DNA from: Candidatus Minthosoma caballi | Lineage (GTDB): Bacteria; Bacteroidota; Bacteroidia; Bacteroidales; Bacteroidaceae | Direction of reading: 5' to 3' | NCBI GenBank assembly: GCA_018064505.1 | Contig: JAGHVC010000108.1 | Location: 1-64,000 of the forward strand | Length of the DNA: 64,000 bases | Shown here: positions 9,200-20,200 of the stretch, piece by piece | How positions within the stretch are numbered: position 1 is the first letter of the stretch | How the letters are laid out: each line of letters opens with the position of its first letter | The notes under the pieces: model-generated | The model's input: only the letters and a program-made list of their open reading frames with translations | Told to the model about the DNA's origin: nothing | Databases searched by the model: none | Program-made: the position numbers and the translations under genes

Positions 9200-11584
9200 A
9201 TGAAAAAACCTTTAATCTTATTTGTGGCAGCGATGCTTCTGTCATCACTATTTGTTTGTGCCCATGCTGAAGTTGACGCGCCATTTTCATTTAACATAAA
9301 AAAAACAGATTGGTCCAGAATAGGAAATCAAAACGGAGAGGTAATTGGCACTGTCAGCAGTTCGATGGATCCATTTGATCACTATGAGTTTGAGATTCGT
9401 TGTGAAGAGGATCCGGACATCTTTATTTCCTTCAATAATCTTCTTGCGCAATCAGGCAACATCGTTTGTACTACTTGGGAAGGTGGACATCACGATTTGT
9501 ATAATGGATATCATTATGTGTTGACAATCAAAGCTTTTGATGTTCCTTACTATGATGCTAAACCCGTGGCCATAGACTCATATTCTTTTGTAGGTACGGG
9601 TATTAAGGCTCCAGTTTATTCGAATATCACTCTTACGAATGTGTCTTTGAAACCTAATAAGTTATTGGTGAATGGATACGACATAAATGGCACTACATTT
9701 GATGTGACATTCTCTGCTCCTGTTAGCAAAGTGAAACCTTGGTGGGCAGAAGGATTTGATGGCGCTAAAGATTTTACAGCCCAAAAGAAAGATGATGAGG
9801 GACTTGTGTGGACAATCTCAATGCCTGAGGAGGTCTTGGATGAAGAAGGCTCTATTAATGTCATGATTACAGCTTGGGATCTTAAGGATGTGCAGGTGAA
9901 AGGCGAAGATGGAGATCATGCATTTGCATTGAATTTGATAGTGACTGGAGGCTCTGAGGGTGATGATGAGGAAGGAAATGATTATATTCCAGAAGACGGC
10001 TACACCACAATGAAACTTGGTGAGAACACATTTGCTGGCATGAAACCAGCTTATGGCTTGTATGTTGCAGAATCTGATGGAACTGTGCTTGTGGAAATGC
10101 AGGAAGTAATGCAGGTCTCATATAATGGACAAGAGCGCGAGTATTCTTATGTTCCAGGATCTGATTATGCATACCGTGTTGAGATTGACAATGTTAAGAC
10201 AGGAGGCAAAATTGCTATTAAAAGCGATTTTATCTGGAACACTCTTTCAAAAGTGAAGATTTCTGTCTTCCAAGGCGATGGTGCAGTGCCTGTAGAGATA
10301 AAGGCAGTTATTCCTGCTCAGAATAAGGTATTTGATTGGAATTCAACAGGTCTCATTACATTGAATTTCAATAAGAATGTGATGATTGAAAGCATAAAGT
10401 TTGTGGCAGGTGACTATTCTTGCGATGTTGATGATGTTCATCTTTCAAGCAGCGTCGGCTTTAATATCAGCAAGACACTTAATGACGCAATCAATGATGG
10501 CAAGATTAAAGCTGGCGAGAAGTTCCAAATCAAGATTTCTGGATTGTGCGATGCTGCAGATGAGAAAAACCTTTACAATGGTGATGGCAATCTCACATTG
10601 GAGTATATAGCTCCATCTGCTCAGCATAAGTTTGTTCGTGCAACAGTTGGCGAGAATCAGCTTTCATACACACAAGCAAACACATACAATTTCTTGTCAT
10701 ACTACGCAAAGGATGCGGAAGACGGTTTGTTCGAGTTTGAGTTTGACGGTGAGGTAGGCAAGGTAAGCGATGTTTACATGTCAATGGGTAACCTTGATCT
10801 TGATGCATCGGGCAAGTACCATAGAAGCACTCTTCCTTTCACAATAGAAGGAAACAAGATTATTGTCGATGCTCGCGGCACACTCCGCACTCTTGCAGTA
10901 TTGTTCCCTGCTGTGATTGAGGAAGAGGCAGGTGAAGGTGAGGAAGTGATCAGTGGAATAGGCTCTTACGACACAGAGCATGTGACAATCACACTCTCGA
11001 ATGTGTTGGACAAGAATGGCAATGCGTTCCTTTCTGACAATAGCGGTAGCATCGGTTCTTACTCGTTTGTGATGGGCTACAAGGAGATTGTCGATGAAGC
11101 TTACATTGATGGTGACAACAAGGCAGATGGCGAGAATGTGAATGGTCTTGAGACTATTAGCCTCTGGCTCAGCAATCCAGACATAAAGTTTGAAGGAATA
11201 GAGGTTTCTTATTTCGTTCCTGTGGAAAATGGAGGAGACGAATTAGATGAGTCGCAGGAGTTGAAGACAGAGATTGTGAAGGACTTCACTTCTGTGCCTG
11301 ATGGTCTTGAGGGTGTTATTATTTCATTCAAGATGCCTGTGATGGAAAATGCAGTTGAAGGCTCTAAGGTGCGAGTTTCTCTTCACAATGCAAGCTCTTC
11401 AGATGGAATGCCACATTATTTATATATTGAATTCAAAGCTACTGGCGAGACAAACGCAATAACATCTGTTAGCAAGGTTGCAGAGAATGCTGATATTTAT
11501 ACTCTTAGCGGTGTGAAAGTAAACAAGGATGCTGCACACAAGGGTATTTTCATCGTGAATGGTAAGGCTATGTTGCTGAAATAA
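9200..11584 (+). CDS. secreted Ig-like repeat protein with T9SS-type C-terminal tail
   Basis: This 794-aa protein is exported by a clear signal peptide (MKKPLILFVAAMLL, ending near AHA). The reading frame is open further upstream to 9125, but those 25 extra codons would include the promoter and displace the signal peptide, so ATG 9200 is chosen. The body is beta-rich and contains SbsA/Big_5-like Ig modules (for example IPAQNKVFDWNSTGLITLNF). An acidic linker (EGDDEEGND) separates the first part from the rest. The end (YTLSGVKVNK then KGIFIVNGKAMLLK) matches the Prevotella form of the type IX sorting domain. It is the first gene of a long operon, 40 bp before the barrel gene. Function is unknown; surface adhesion or binding is a guess. 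Confidence 0.75.
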   Translation: MKKPLILFVAAMLLSSLFVCAHAEVDAPFSFNIKKTDWSRIGNQNGEVIGTVSSSMDPFDHYEFEIRCEEDPDIFISFNNLLAQSGNIVCTTWEGGHHDLYNGYHYVLTIKAFDVPYYDAKPVAIDSYSFVGTGIKAPVYSNITLTNVSLKPNKLLVNGYDINGTTFDVTFSAPVSKVKPWWAEGFDGAKDFTAQKKDDEGLVWTISMPEEVLDEEGSINVMITAWDLKDVQVKGEDGDHAFALNLIVTGGSEGDDEEGNDYIPEDGYTTMKLGENTFAGMKPAYGLYVAESDGTVLVEMQEVMQVSYNGQEREYSYVPGSDYAYRVEIDNVKTGGKIAIKSDFIWNTLSKVKISVFQGDGAVPVEIKAVIPAQNKVFDWNSTGLITLNFNKNVMIESIKFVAGDYSCDVDDVHLSSSVGFNISKTLNDAINDGKIKAGEKFQIKISGLCDAADEKNLYNGDGNLTLEYIAPSAQHKFVRATVGENQLSYTQANTYNFLSYYAKDAEDGLFEFEFDGEVGKVSDVYMSMGNLDLDASGKYHRSTLPFTIEGNKIIVDARGTLRTLAVLFPAVIEEEAGEGEEVISGIGSYDTEHVTITLSNVLDKNGNAFLSDNSGSIGSYSFVMGYKEIVDEAYIDGDNKADGENVNGLETISLWLSNPDIKFEGIEVSYFVPVENGGDELDESQELKTEIVKDFTSVPDGLEGVIISFKMPVMENAVEGSKVRVSLHNASSSDGMPHYLYIEFKATGETNAITSVSKVAENADIYTLSGVKVNKDAAHKGIFIVNGKAMLLK

Positions 11585-11624
11585 AACTGCAATAGCCTCA
11601 AACTATTTAAGAAAAAATAATTGA

Positions 11625-13349
11625 ATGACTATAAAGCGAATCAAACTGCTATTGCTTGCAGCAATGACAATGCCAATAGGTGCTTGGGCACAGGATATTG
11701 GTAACGGCGTGCAGCTGCATGGCAGCATACAAACAGAGTTTCTTGTCCCTGAGGATGATGAGAAGATTGGTACTGAGCATACAACCAAAGATTTGCTCAA
11801 CAATACCTATCTTGATCTGAACTTGGGATCCAAGTATGTGGATGCTGGAGCAAGACTTGAGTTTATGGAGTACCCACTCCCTGGCTTTGAATCTGATTTC
11901 AAGGGCTGGGGTGTTCCACATATATATGTGAAAGGGAAATTGAAGGGAGCAGAGCTTACGGTTGGCGATTTCTATGAGCAGTTTGGCTCAGGATTTATCC
12001 TTCGCACATACGAGGAACGAGCTCTCGGAATTGACAACTCATTGCGAGGTGCAAGAGTGAAAGTAAATGCATTGAAAGGACTCCGCGTAACAGCTCTTGG
12101 CGGTGTGCAGCGCACATACTGGGATTGGGACATGGACAGCCGTGTCTTTGGTGCAGATGCAGAACTCGATTTGGATCAGCATATTAAGGGACTTAGTGAG
12201 CAGAATATCAACTGGACATTAGGTGCTTCTTGGGTGTTGAAAAATGAGGATAAGCACCCAAGTGATTACAACGATGTGTATGTGCCAGGTACAACAATGT
12301 ATCTTAACTTCCCTAAGAATGTGAATGCTTTTGATGTTCGTACGCAGTTCCATAAGCAGAACTTCACTATTCTTGCAGAATATGCGTGGAAGACAGAAGA
12401 TCCATCAGCTGACAACAGTTACACATTCCACAAAGGTTCTGCAGCAATGCTTTCTGCAAGCTATTCCAAGACAGGATTTAGCGCATTGGTGCAGGCTAAG
12501 CGAAGTGAGGATATGGCATTCCGCTCTCATCGCGGCAGAAACGGAATTTCTGGCTTCCTTAATAACATGCCTGCATTCTCATATCAGCATACATACGCTT
12601 TGCCAGCGCTTTATCCGTATGCAACTCGCTATTGCAACATAAGTCCAAATGGTGCTTCTTTAGTGCCTGGAGAATGGGCTTTCCAAGGAGAGGTTGCTTA
12701 TAACTTCAAGCGCAAGACTCCGCTTGGAGGCAAGTATGGCACTAAGATCAAGGTTGATTTCAGCCATGTAAGAGGACTTGATGCTAAGCTCGGAGAAACA
12801 TACAACGGATATGTGTATGGAAAGAAGGGTTATAGCGCAAGCTTCTTTGGCATGAGTGATGAAAAGTACTATCAGGATTTCAATGTTCAGTTGGACAAGA
12901 AAATCAATAAGAGTTTCAAGCTCAATCTGATGTACATGAATCAAGAGTATAATCAGACAATCGTAGAAGGTCATGGAGGAATGATAAAGACTAACACATT
13001 CGTTGCAGAAGGTAAGTATCAGTTCTCTCCAAAGACTACGCTTCGTGCAGAGATGCAGTACTTGACAACTAAGCACGAGAGCGACGATTGGATGTATGGC
13101 CTTGTAGAATTGTCGGTATTACCTCACTTCATGTTTACTCTCAGTGACATGTATGGTCGTCCTTATGTGAATGGAACATACGGTGACAAGGAGCATTACT
13201 ATCTTGGCAGCGTAACATATACTGCTGGCGCTCACCGACTTATGGTAGGATATGGCCGCACTCGTGCTGGATATAATTGCTCAGGCGGTGTTTGCCGTTG
13301 GGTGCCAGCAAACAAGGGAATACAGGCAACATATAACTTTACATTCTAA
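11625..13349 (+). CDS. predicted outer-membrane beta-barrel protein (DUF6029-like)
   Basis: This 574-aa protein has a signal peptide (MTIKRIKLLLLAAMTM ending GAWAQ). It then shows alternating amphipathic strands typical of an outer-membrane barrel (GVQLHGSIQTEF, LTVGDFYEQFGSGFILRTYE, LKNEDK) and ends in an aromatic-terminated strand (IQATYNFTF). The pattern and first motif resemble Bacteroidales proteins annotated as DUF6029. No catalytic motif is visible. The Omp28-like lipoprotein follows after 5 bp, so the two are almost certainly co-translated and may form a pair at the outer membrane. Two Cys near the C-terminus (CSGGVC) could form a disulfide. Confidence 0.75.
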   Translation: MTIKRIKLLLLAAMTMPIGAWAQDIGNGVQLHGSIQTEFLVPEDDEKIGTEHTTKDLLNNTYLDLNLGSKYVDAGARLEFMEYPLPGFESDFKGWGVPHIYVKGKLKGAELTVGDFYEQFGSGFILRTYEERALGIDNSLRGARVKVNALKGLRVTALGGVQRTYWDWDMDSRVFGADAELDLDQHIKGLSEQNINWTLGASWVLKNEDKHPSDYNDVYVPGTTMYLNFPKNVNAFDVRTQFHKQNFTILAEYAWKTEDPSADNSYTFHKGSAAMLSASYSKTGFSALVQAKRSEDMAFRSHRGRNGISGFLNNMPAFSYQHTYALPALYPYATRYCNISPNGASLVPGEWAFQGEVAYNFKRKTPLGGKYGTKIKVDFSHVRGLDAKLGETYNGYVYGKKGYSASFFGMSDEKYYQDFNVQLDKKINKSFKLNLMYMNQEYNQTIVEGHGGMIKTNTFVAEGKYQFSPKTTLRAEMQYLTTKHESDDWMYGLVELSVLPHFMFTLSDMYGRPYVNGTYGDKEHYYLGSVTYTAGAHRLMVGYGRTRAGYNCSGGVCRWVPANKGIQATYNFTF

Positions 13350-13354
13350 TAGAA

Positions 13355-14155
13355 ATGATGAAGAATACAACATATTATTTAGGCTTGGCTCTTATGGCAT
13401 TAGGACTCACTTTATCTGCGTGCGACAGCGTGGATGAGAATGAGCGTTATATTGCTGCTGAGATTCCAGAGGTGGGACGCAATGTGCTCGTAGAGGAATA
13501 CACAGGTCAGTTCTGCGTGAATTGCCCGGATGGTCATGCTACTTTGAAAAAGATAAAAGAGTTGTATGGTGACAAGGTGATTACAGTTGGCATTCATGCT
13601 GGTGCTTTGTCTTGGGATGATGTGGAGCATGGAGGACTTAAGACTCCAGAAGGCGATGCTTATGCAGATAAATGGGGCGTGGAGGCTTATCCAAGCATTA
13701 TTGTTGACCACAAGGGAACGCCAATCAGCACAATGGCTCAGTGGCAGGATGCTGTGCAGAAGAACATGGGCCAAGTAGCTAAGGCTGACATAGAATTGAG
13801 TGCATCATTGAGTGAAGATGGCAAGAAAATCGAGATAAAGTCGAGCTTGCTTGCAAATAACTCAATGTCTGCATCTTACCAGATATGGATTACCGAAAGT
13901 AAGATAGCAGCATTCCAGCAGACGCTTTCGGATAATGTACTCGATTATGAACATAACCATGTTTACCGTGCTTCTGTGAATGGAGTAGGGGGTGAAGAAA
14001 TATCTCTTTCATCTGGCATTATCGCAGAAAAAACACATACTATTGAAATAAATAATTCGTGGGAGAAACAAAATCTCTCCGTAGTTGCTTTCTTGTATGA
14101 TGGCAATGGAGTGATTCAAGTAGAAGAGGCTGCTGTGGACAGCTTCGAGAAGTAA
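13355..14155 (+). CDS. Omp28-related lipoprotein with thioredoxin-like CxxC
   Basis: This 266-aa lipoprotein has a lipobox at TLSAC (Cys23). The segment VEEYTGQFCVNCPDGHATL, with a CVNC pair at Cys54-Cys57, is the hallmark of Omp28-related outer-membrane proteins, which have a thioredoxin fold. GVEAYPSIIVD continues the thioredoxin-like core, with a Pro in the cis-Pro position. The C-terminal half is a beta-sandwich-like extension. The known family is surface-exposed in Bacteroidetes; whether the CxxC is redox-active in this protein cannot be told. It sits 5 bp after the barrel gene and 24 bp before a small secreted protein. Confidence 0.85.
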   Translation: MMKNTTYYLGLALMALGLTLSACDSVDENERYIAAEIPEVGRNVLVEEYTGQFCVNCPDGHATLKKIKELYGDKVITVGIHAGALSWDDVEHGGLKTPEGDAYADKWGVEAYPSIIVDHKGTPISTMAQWQDAVQKNMGQVAKADIELSASLSEDGKKIEIKSSLLANNSMSASYQIWITESKIAAFQQTLSDNVLDYEHNHVYRASVNGVGGEEISLSSGIIAEKTHTIEINNSWEKQNLSVVAFLYDGNGVIQVEEAAVDSFEK

Positions 14156-14179
14156 GATTAAAAATAAAAACAATATTAT

Positions 14180-14803
14180 ATGAAGAAAATTTACTCACTT
14201 TTAGCAATGGTGCTCGTTGCGGGCGCAACATTTGCTCAGACAATCTCAGTAGCAGTTAATGGCAAGGCCGTTTCTGAAGGAGAAACTGTAGAATGTGCAT
14301 TTGAAGAAATCAAGAAAGAGGTTATTCCTGGCGTCCTTACAAACTGGCTTATGGAACCTCATGTCGTTGTAACAAGTTCTGCTGCGCAAGATGTTACAGT
14401 TGGAATCGAAGTCCTTGAGAAGAAAGGCGATAATCAGATTCAGAATTGCTTTGTGAACTGTATCACAGCTAATTCTGGCAATGATTTTAAGGTAAGTGAA
14501 ACTGCGACTATGGCTGCTGGGCAAGAGAAAGATGCACAGATCCATTTTACAACAAAGACAGATCCACAGGAGTGTCCGCTTGATCGTCATGTAAAAGTTA
14601 TCGTCAGCACGGCTTCTGAATCAATATCATTTGTTCTTCACATGTATTGGGATCCAAACGGAGAACTTGCAGTAGGTGGCATTAAGATGGATGGTAACTC
14701 AAATTCATCAGCTTACAGTCTTTCTGGTGTTAAATTGAACAGCAGCTCTTTGCCAAAGAGCAACATCTACATCAAGAATGGCAAGAAGTTCATCAAGAAG
14801 TAG
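14180..14803 (+). CDS. small secreted protein with T9SS-type tail
   Basis: This 207-aa protein has a signal peptide (MKKIYSLLAMVLVAGATFAQ), a single beta-rich domain of about 140 residues with four Cys (for example NCFVNC), and a C-terminal tail of the Prevotella type IX form (AYSLSGVKLN and IYIKNGKKFIKK). No known domain was recognised in the central part. Its position between the Omp28-like lipoprotein and the anchor-J protein suggests a component of the same cell-surface assembly. Confidence 0.7.
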   Translation: MKKIYSLLAMVLVAGATFAQTISVAVNGKAVSEGETVECAFEEIKKEVIPGVLTNWLMEPHVVVTSSAAQDVTVGIEVLEKKGDNQIQNCFVNCITANSGNDFKVSETATMAAGQEKDAQIHFTTKTDPQECPLDRHVKVIVSTASESISFVLHMYWDPNGELAVGGIKMDGNSNSSAYSLSGVKLNSSSLPKSNIYIKNGKKFIKK

Positions 14804-14861
14804 TGATTAGCAGTTTTGCTTTGAAAGAAAAAGGATTTACACATTATTATATTTAAAGAAT

Positions 14862-17228
14862 ATGTTACTTCGCAAGATATTATTAGGTGTTTCTGCTATG
14901 ATGCTTGGATTGTCAGCTAATGCGCAATCATTAAGCATGCAGAACGCAAATAGATATAATCGCCCTCTTGGATTGAATAATGTTCGCAATCTTCCTGACA
15001 ATCAGTTGCAGAAGATAGGTGAGCATGTTACAGCAAATGCCTATCCAACTCGTGCTGCAGCTAAGCAGATGCTTAAATCTGCAAAAGCTACTGCTCGCAG
15101 AAAGGTTGCAGGTACTGTTGCCCCAAAAAGTGTAGCTGCCAACTATCAGGCAAGTGACACAATTTTCTGGGAGAGCTTTGAGGGATGGGATGGAAATACC
15201 ATGCCTTGGTTGCCAGAGTCTCCAAATAAATGGACAACTAAGTCAAACATTGCAGATTTGACTCCTTATCTTCAGGATGGCAATTGCCCAACCTGGACTT
15301 CATACAAAGGCGACGGATATTATGTGCCATATTCAACTGATGCAGATAACATGCTTGTGTGCATGTTTGGCACAGAAGTGATGAGTGCAGATGGAAAAAC
15401 TGTTATTGCTCCTGCTCCAAAGCAGGATGAATGGATAATTTCACCATCTATCAATGGTATTAACAAGACAAATTATCTTTCGTTTGATATTTGCTACGCA
15501 CCTTGGAATACTCACTTCTTTATCGAAGGTGAAGAAGAGAAGTTTGATGCGAATCGCATAGCTTATGATGTTGAAGTGCTTGTTACTTCTAATACTCGTA
15601 CAATAAGCTACGATTCAGCAGATTATACTCAGGTGTATAAACTTTCAGAGGAGGTTGACAAAGAAATTGCAGGAGTTGACCTTGATGATGATGAGGCTAT
15701 TGGTCAGCTTATGTACATGAATTGGCATCATATTCAGATTCCTCTTACAGACTATGATGGCAAGAATATTCGCGTAGCTATTCGCTACACAGGTACTAAG
15801 GGTGCTTCTATCCTTATTGACGCTATTAGAGTAAGTGATCTTTTGCCTATCGCAAAATATGACATTCCACAGGGTGCGTTCTATTATGGATTCAGCGAGA
15901 AAGCTAATCTGTTCAATACAAAGATTGCGCTTGTACCTGCATTCCAGCCACTTACATGGCAGAATTATTCTAACGAGGATGCTAAGTCATTTGCTTGGAG
16001 CTACATCTCTAATGGTGAGCAAGCAACTTCTACAGACAAGGATCTGCTGATGCCTGCACAGAAGCCAACAGCGCTTGTTGATATGCCAGTTCTTACTGCT
16101 TCTTCATCTGAGAGAAACAATAAGTTTAATGGTGCATACTATAAGGTGGGTGGTAACGCACATTATAGCTACTCGGGCCCTGGCATGAGTTTTGAGGGTG
16201 ATTTCTATGTGGGCAACTTTGACCCAACAAAGGAATTCTGGACAGGACAGATAAATGCAAATCCAGCAAACCCAATCTATGCTTTTGGAACAGGTGGCGG
16301 TGCTTTCTATGGAGAATTATCTAATTACTATTATAACGCAGTAGATGGCATTGGCAATTTCTATGAGAAGCCAGCATCTCCTTATGTGTTCTCTTCTGTA
16401 ATGTTGCCTCTTGGTGATTTCTTCAACTTGGGCGCAACGCTTGCATGTACAATCTATAAGGTTGAGAATGAAAACACTATCACTGATGAAGTAATTGCTC
16501 AGGCAACGGTCAAGACTGGACAGCAGATAGCAGGTGGTTGGTTCCTGATCTTTGATTTCGACAAACCATTGGTTATTGATGATGCAATTTTCATTTTGAT
16601 TGATGGTTTCAATAATAGTAATCTTATGACACTTGCACCTCTTTCTCAGGCTCTCAATCATGACAGCGGAAAGAGCTATGCATTCGTGAAGCTGAACACA
16701 TCAGAGGGTAAGTTTGCAATTGTAGATGTTGCAAATCTTATTTCAGGTGTTGGTGGCGGTGGCAATATGAATGTGTCACATTGCATGGGCATGAATGCAG
16801 TATTCCCATATGTTAGCTCAGTTGAGGGAGATGTATTCACAGTTGCTGATGCAGGCGAAGCAAAATCCTTCAATATTGAGTCGTACTGGGAGCCAAAGGA
16901 CCTTACTATTTCGGCTTCTGACTCATGGATTAAAGCTGAGACAATTGTGAATGAAGTCGAGCACACTCTTGCAGTTAAGATTACAGCTGATGCTCTTGAC
17001 TCGGGCGTTAAGGGCCGTTCAGGAACCGTTAAGATTGAGGGTCTTGGATGCAGCCAAACAATTCTCGTTCTTCAGGGAGAAGAGGTGACTGGCATTAAGA
17101 GTGTTGCAAGCACAGATAATATTGATGGCACTTTCACTCTTTCTGGACAGAGAATCAACTCGGCAGACGCTAAGAACGGAATATTCCTCGTTAAGAAGAA
17201 TGGCAAGTTCGTCAAGATTTTGAAATAA
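14862..17228 (+). CDS. secreted choice-of-anchor-J protein with BACON-like domain and T9SS-type tail
   Basis: This 788-aa exported protein has a signal peptide ending in SANAQ. A choice-of-anchor-J (cleaved-adhesin-like) module starts at about residue 100 (DTIFWESFEGWDG) and includes DEWIISPSING and the closing strand GASILIDAIRVSD. A long central beta region follows. Near residues 665-740 a BACON-like segment (WIKAE, GRSGTVKI, LVLQG) is visible; such domains often bind glycans or mucin. The end carries the type IX tail (TFTLSGQRIN, GIFLVKKNGKFVKILK). It is separated from the next susC by 28 bp, so it belongs to the operon. Ligand unknown. Confidence 0.75.
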   Translation: MLLRKILLGVSAMMLGLSANAQSLSMQNANRYNRPLGLNNVRNLPDNQLQKIGEHVTANAYPTRAAAKQMLKSAKATARRKVAGTVAPKSVAANYQASDTIFWESFEGWDGNTMPWLPESPNKWTTKSNIADLTPYLQDGNCPTWTSYKGDGYYVPYSTDADNMLVCMFGTEVMSADGKTVIAPAPKQDEWIISPSINGINKTNYLSFDICYAPWNTHFFIEGEEEKFDANRIAYDVEVLVTSNTRTISYDSADYTQVYKLSEEVDKEIAGVDLDDDEAIGQLMYMNWHHIQIPLTDYDGKNIRVAIRYTGTKGASILIDAIRVSDLLPIAKYDIPQGAFYYGFSEKANLFNTKIALVPAFQPLTWQNYSNEDAKSFAWSYISNGEQATSTDKDLLMPAQKPTALVDMPVLTASSSERNNKFNGAYYKVGGNAHYSYSGPGMSFEGDFYVGNFDPTKEFWTGQINANPANPIYAFGTGGGAFYGELSNYYYNAVDGIGNFYEKPASPYVFSSVMLPLGDFFNLGATLACTIYKVENENTITDEVIAQATVKTGQQIAGGWFLIFDFDKPLVIDDAIFILIDGFNNSNLMTLAPLSQALNHDSGKSYAFVKLNTSEGKFAIVDVANLISGVGGGGNMNVSHCMGMNAVFPYVSSVEGDVFTVADAGEAKSFNIESYWEPKDLTISASDSWIKAETIVNEVEHTLAVKITADALDSGVKGRSGTVKIEGLGCSQTILVLQGEEVTGIKSVASTDNIDGTFTLSGQRINSADAKNGIFLVKKNGKFVKILK

Positions 17229-17256
17229 ATAGAGTTATAACTGATAAATAGTTTAT

Positions 17257-20200
17257 ATGCAAAGAAGATATTTAGTTCTTTTTTCATTCATTCTTGTCGC
17301 AGCGGTAGCATTTGCGCAGAATATGAGAAAGGTAACTGGTACTGTTTTTGATGAATTTGGCGATCCGTTGCCGGGAGCAACAGTCGTTGTAAAGAATAAT
17401 ACGACGATTGGAGCAGCATGTGACATTGAAGGAAAGTTCTCCCTCGATATCCCATCCAACACGAAACTTCTGTCTGTGGGATTTGTTGGCATGCAGTCTC
17501 AGGATATTGCTCCTGTGTTTGGCAAGGCTATGCGCATTGTGTTGCGTGAGGATGCTAAACTCGTGGATGAGGTAGTTGTGATGGGATATGGCTCTGCCAA
17601 GAAATTGGGTAGTGTAACGGGCTCTGTTGCAACAGTAGGAGGAGAAAAGATAGAGAATGTTCCGACTGCGAACTTCACTGATGCTTTGCAAGGACAAGTG
17701 GCAGGTTTGTCTGTCCTCAGTTCATCAGGCGAGCCAACAGCTTCTGCTACAATTCGTTTGCGTGGCGTGAACTCTTTGACAGCAGGCAATGAGCCTCTTT
17801 TCATTCTTGATGGAGCACCAATCAGCAATGATGTGTTCAATGCGCTTAACCCTTCTGACATCGCAAATGTGACAGTCTTGAAGGATGCTGCATCAACAGC
17901 AATCTACGGCTCGCGTGCAGCAAATGGCGTTATTGTGCTCACATCAAAGAAAGGAAAGATGGAGCAGAAGCCTACGGTGAAGATTTCTGCTCAGTATGGT
18001 GTGGCAAATATCATTAATTCCGGAACAAAGATGATGAATTCTAAGCAGTACATGAAGTTCCGTGAGTTGGTGGATCCTTCACTTGCAACAAATTCTGAGT
18101 GGCTGGAGCACAAGAATGTCGTTACGAAAAATGGCATTAGCACTAACTGGATGGATGAGATCTATCGCAACAATGCTCCAACTTTCCAGCTTAATGCATC
18201 ATTGATGGGCGGTTCTGCTAACACAAATTACTATTTGTCTCTTAATCATATGAATCGCGAGGGTATTGAGCCATTGTCGAAAGCCACTCGTGAATCAATC
18301 CGTTTCAATGAAGATATTCGCGTTGCTCCGATGTTTAAGGTTGGTGTGGATATGAATTTGTCATATAACAATAGCCAGACAAACCCAGAACAGAACGCTT
18401 CGGGCATTTATGCTACAAACCCAACCGTGTTCACTCGTCTTGCGCGCCCAGATGATGCACCTTATTATTATACTGTAAATTCAGATGGTTCGATCAACAA
18501 GCGTGGCAGAGCAGATTTCTTGCATTATTCTGGTACGGCAGGTAGTTTCTTCAATCCTAATTGGATGGCAGAGTTCCGTACACGCGAGAGCAAGACTGTA
18601 CATTTGGATGGCAACATCTACGAAGAGTTGTCGCCTATTCCAGGACTTAAGATTCGTGCTGTCCAGGCCCTTGCTGCCTACGATGATAAATACACAGCTT
18701 TAATGGAACCAAAAGATGCATATGAGTCTCCAATGGGTGATAAAGTAGATGTGTATGGTGACGGATCTGCTCCTTATCGTACAGAATCTTCGGATCGCTG
18801 GTATCAGTTTACTTCTTCAAACACAGCAGAATACATATTCAACCTTCAGAACAAGCATAATTTCAGTGTATTGTTAGGTGAAGAAACAATCTATTCGAAA
18901 ATGGATGGATTTGCAGCTTCTCGTGAAGGACTTAGCGACCCTCGCATGCTGCTTCTCACAAATGCAACAGAAGAACCAACTGTTACTCATGTTATCTCTG
19001 AAACAGTGTTCAATTCTGTATTCTCTCAGGCATCTTACAATTATGCAGAGAAGTATTTCTTGAATGCTTCTATCCGTCGTGACGGTTCTTCTCGTTTCTC
19101 GAAGAAGCATCGTTGGTCAACATTCTGGTCGCTTGGAGGCCGGTGGAACATGATGAAGGAGTCGTTCATGTCTCCAATGAAGTCATGGCTTAATCAATTG
19201 GATGTCAAAGCAAGTTATGGTACTACAGGTAACTCTTCTATTGGAGATTACATCTACATGGGTCTTGCATCAAGCCAGGGTGTTCAATATGACGGAAACG
19301 GCGGTCTTGTAATATCACAGCAGAGTATTGATGATTTGACTTGGGAGAGCGTTGCACAGACAAACCTTGGCGTGGAATTCCGAGTGTTTGATCGTCTTTC
19401 TGTTGGTGTAGATTATTATTACAAAAAGACAACAGACATGCTTCTGTCAATACCTTACTCTTATACTACAGGTTTTACCTCTGGTATGGGAAACATTGGC
19501 TCTATGTCTAATGAAGGTATTGATGTTAGTCTTAATCTGGACATTCTTCGCAAGAAAGACATGGCATGGTCATTCTATGCTAATGTCAATTACAATAGCA
19601 ACAAAGTCAAGTCATTGTTCAATGGCTTGGATGAATATGTGATTGCTGGCACAGGACAGAAATTGCAGGTAGGCAAGTCATTCGGTGAATTCTATCTTGT
19701 GAAGCGAGCTGGAATTGACCCACGAGACGGCAGCCAGATGTGGTATGATGCTGATGGCAACCTCACAAAGAACTATAACGAGGAAGAAAACTCGCAGTTC
19801 ACAGGAAAGAACCGTTTTGCTCCATGGAGTGGCGGTTTTGGCTCTACTTTCAGCTGGAAGGGATTGAATGTAAGCACCGATCTCACATGGGCTCTCGGCA
19901 AGTATGCTATGAACAATGATAGATATTTCTTTGAGAATGCTCAATTTGGTCAGTCATTTAACCAGAGCGAATCTATGCTTAATATCTGGACAACTCCTGG
20001 CCAGATCACTGACATACCTGCAGCTACAGAAACAATACAGATGGATGACCATGTGCTTGAGAATGCATCATTCCTTCGCTTGAAGAGACTTACCATAGGA
20101 TATAATCTTCCAAAGCAATGGATCGCTCCTACTAAGTATATTAGTAATGTGAATGTGTTTGTTACAGGTCGCAATCTTTTGACTTTCACAAAGTACACAG

